The notes under the pieces are model-generated. The model was given only the letters and a program-made list of their open reading frames with translations. It searched no databases and had not been told where the DNA came from. A stretch of DNA of 64,000 nt from Acanthosepion esculentum. Lineage: Eukaryota; Mollusca; Cephalopoda; Sepiida; Sepiidae. Made by a program: the position numbers and the translations under genes. The DNA is taken from contig OZ038487.1 of assembly GCA_964036315.1 (NCBI GenBank), positions 49,516,659 to 49,580,658 of the forward strand, given 5' to 3'. Position 1 is the stretch's first letter. Each line of letters begins with the position of its first letter. This document shows, piece after piece, positions 63,717 through 64,000 of this stretch.

Positions 63717-64000
63717 ACTTACTAATGGAATATGAAGAGAATGCAGATGATTCATCAGAGTTTATGTGGCATAACAGGTCTTACTTGTGAAGGTCTGATC
63801 TGATGGAACTAATGAATGTAGCTTGTCAGAACTGTGGCAGTGGATTTTAGAATATGGTAATATAGGAACTTTACATTAGGCATGACAAGAAAATCTTTCT
63901 TCTTTCCCTATTTTTAGTCTCAAAAGACAAAAAGAAAACCTGTCAAAAGATAACAAAAATATTCATGTGTATCTGTATACGTGGTATTCAGAGTCTCTGT

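Overview
This window looks like repeat-dense, AT-rich DNA from an animal genome. The evidence is long (TA)n arrays, several families of degenerate non-LTR retrotransposons in many 3'-truncated pieces, Penelope-like retroelement fragments, tRNA-derived and 5S/tRNA chimeric SINEs, and mariner/pogo/hAT-type miniature DNA elements. The mix suits a lophotrochozoan, plausibly a mollusc such as a cephalopod, but nothing here proves the species. I see no bacterial-style gene organisation and no complete host gene. The only host-gene candidate is a 114-bp phase-0 exon on the minus strand (5514-5627) with consensus-like splice sites on both sides.

Layout. 0-5 kb: a hAT-like MITE, a Penelope-like RT fragment, a foldback element and the best LINE copy (family A, jockey-like RT with intact YADD, minus strand, 3620-4830). 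5-13 kb: the candidate exon, a cluster of (TA)n arrays and foldback elements, LINE family B tails, a TA-embedded tRNA-SINE and a pogo-like MITE. 13-24 kb: AT-rich unique-looking DNA with LINE B tails and tRNA-SINEs. 24-28 kb: the most interesting part. It holds an internally deleted Penelope-like element folded back on itself, a mariner-related MITE, and four separate sequences that can be drawn as type I hammerhead ribozymes (CUGANGA, stem II, GAA, short stem III, NUH, closing stem I). 28-38 kb: LINE B copies, one split by a hAT element, a second family A RT, and an in-frame A/B chimera. 38-46 kb: family A tails and an internally deleted mariner. 46-58 kb: two copies of a 5S rRNA/tRNA chimeric SINE, a long foldback element, a SINE nested inside a LINE, and a 1.2-kb purine-rich strand-asymmetric tract. 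58-64 kb: more LINE A/B and SINE pieces, including a composite unit present twice in rearranged form.

None of these genes works as an operon or pathway. What the window records is a retrotransposition history: LINEs and PLEs that could have supplied RT, SINEs that depended on it, and short DNA elements mobilised by absent transposases. The strongest candidates for something undescribed are the hammerhead-like motifs, some inside PLE termini and some freestanding, and the 5S/tRNA chimeric SINE. All homology statements rest on reading the sequence; no database search was run.
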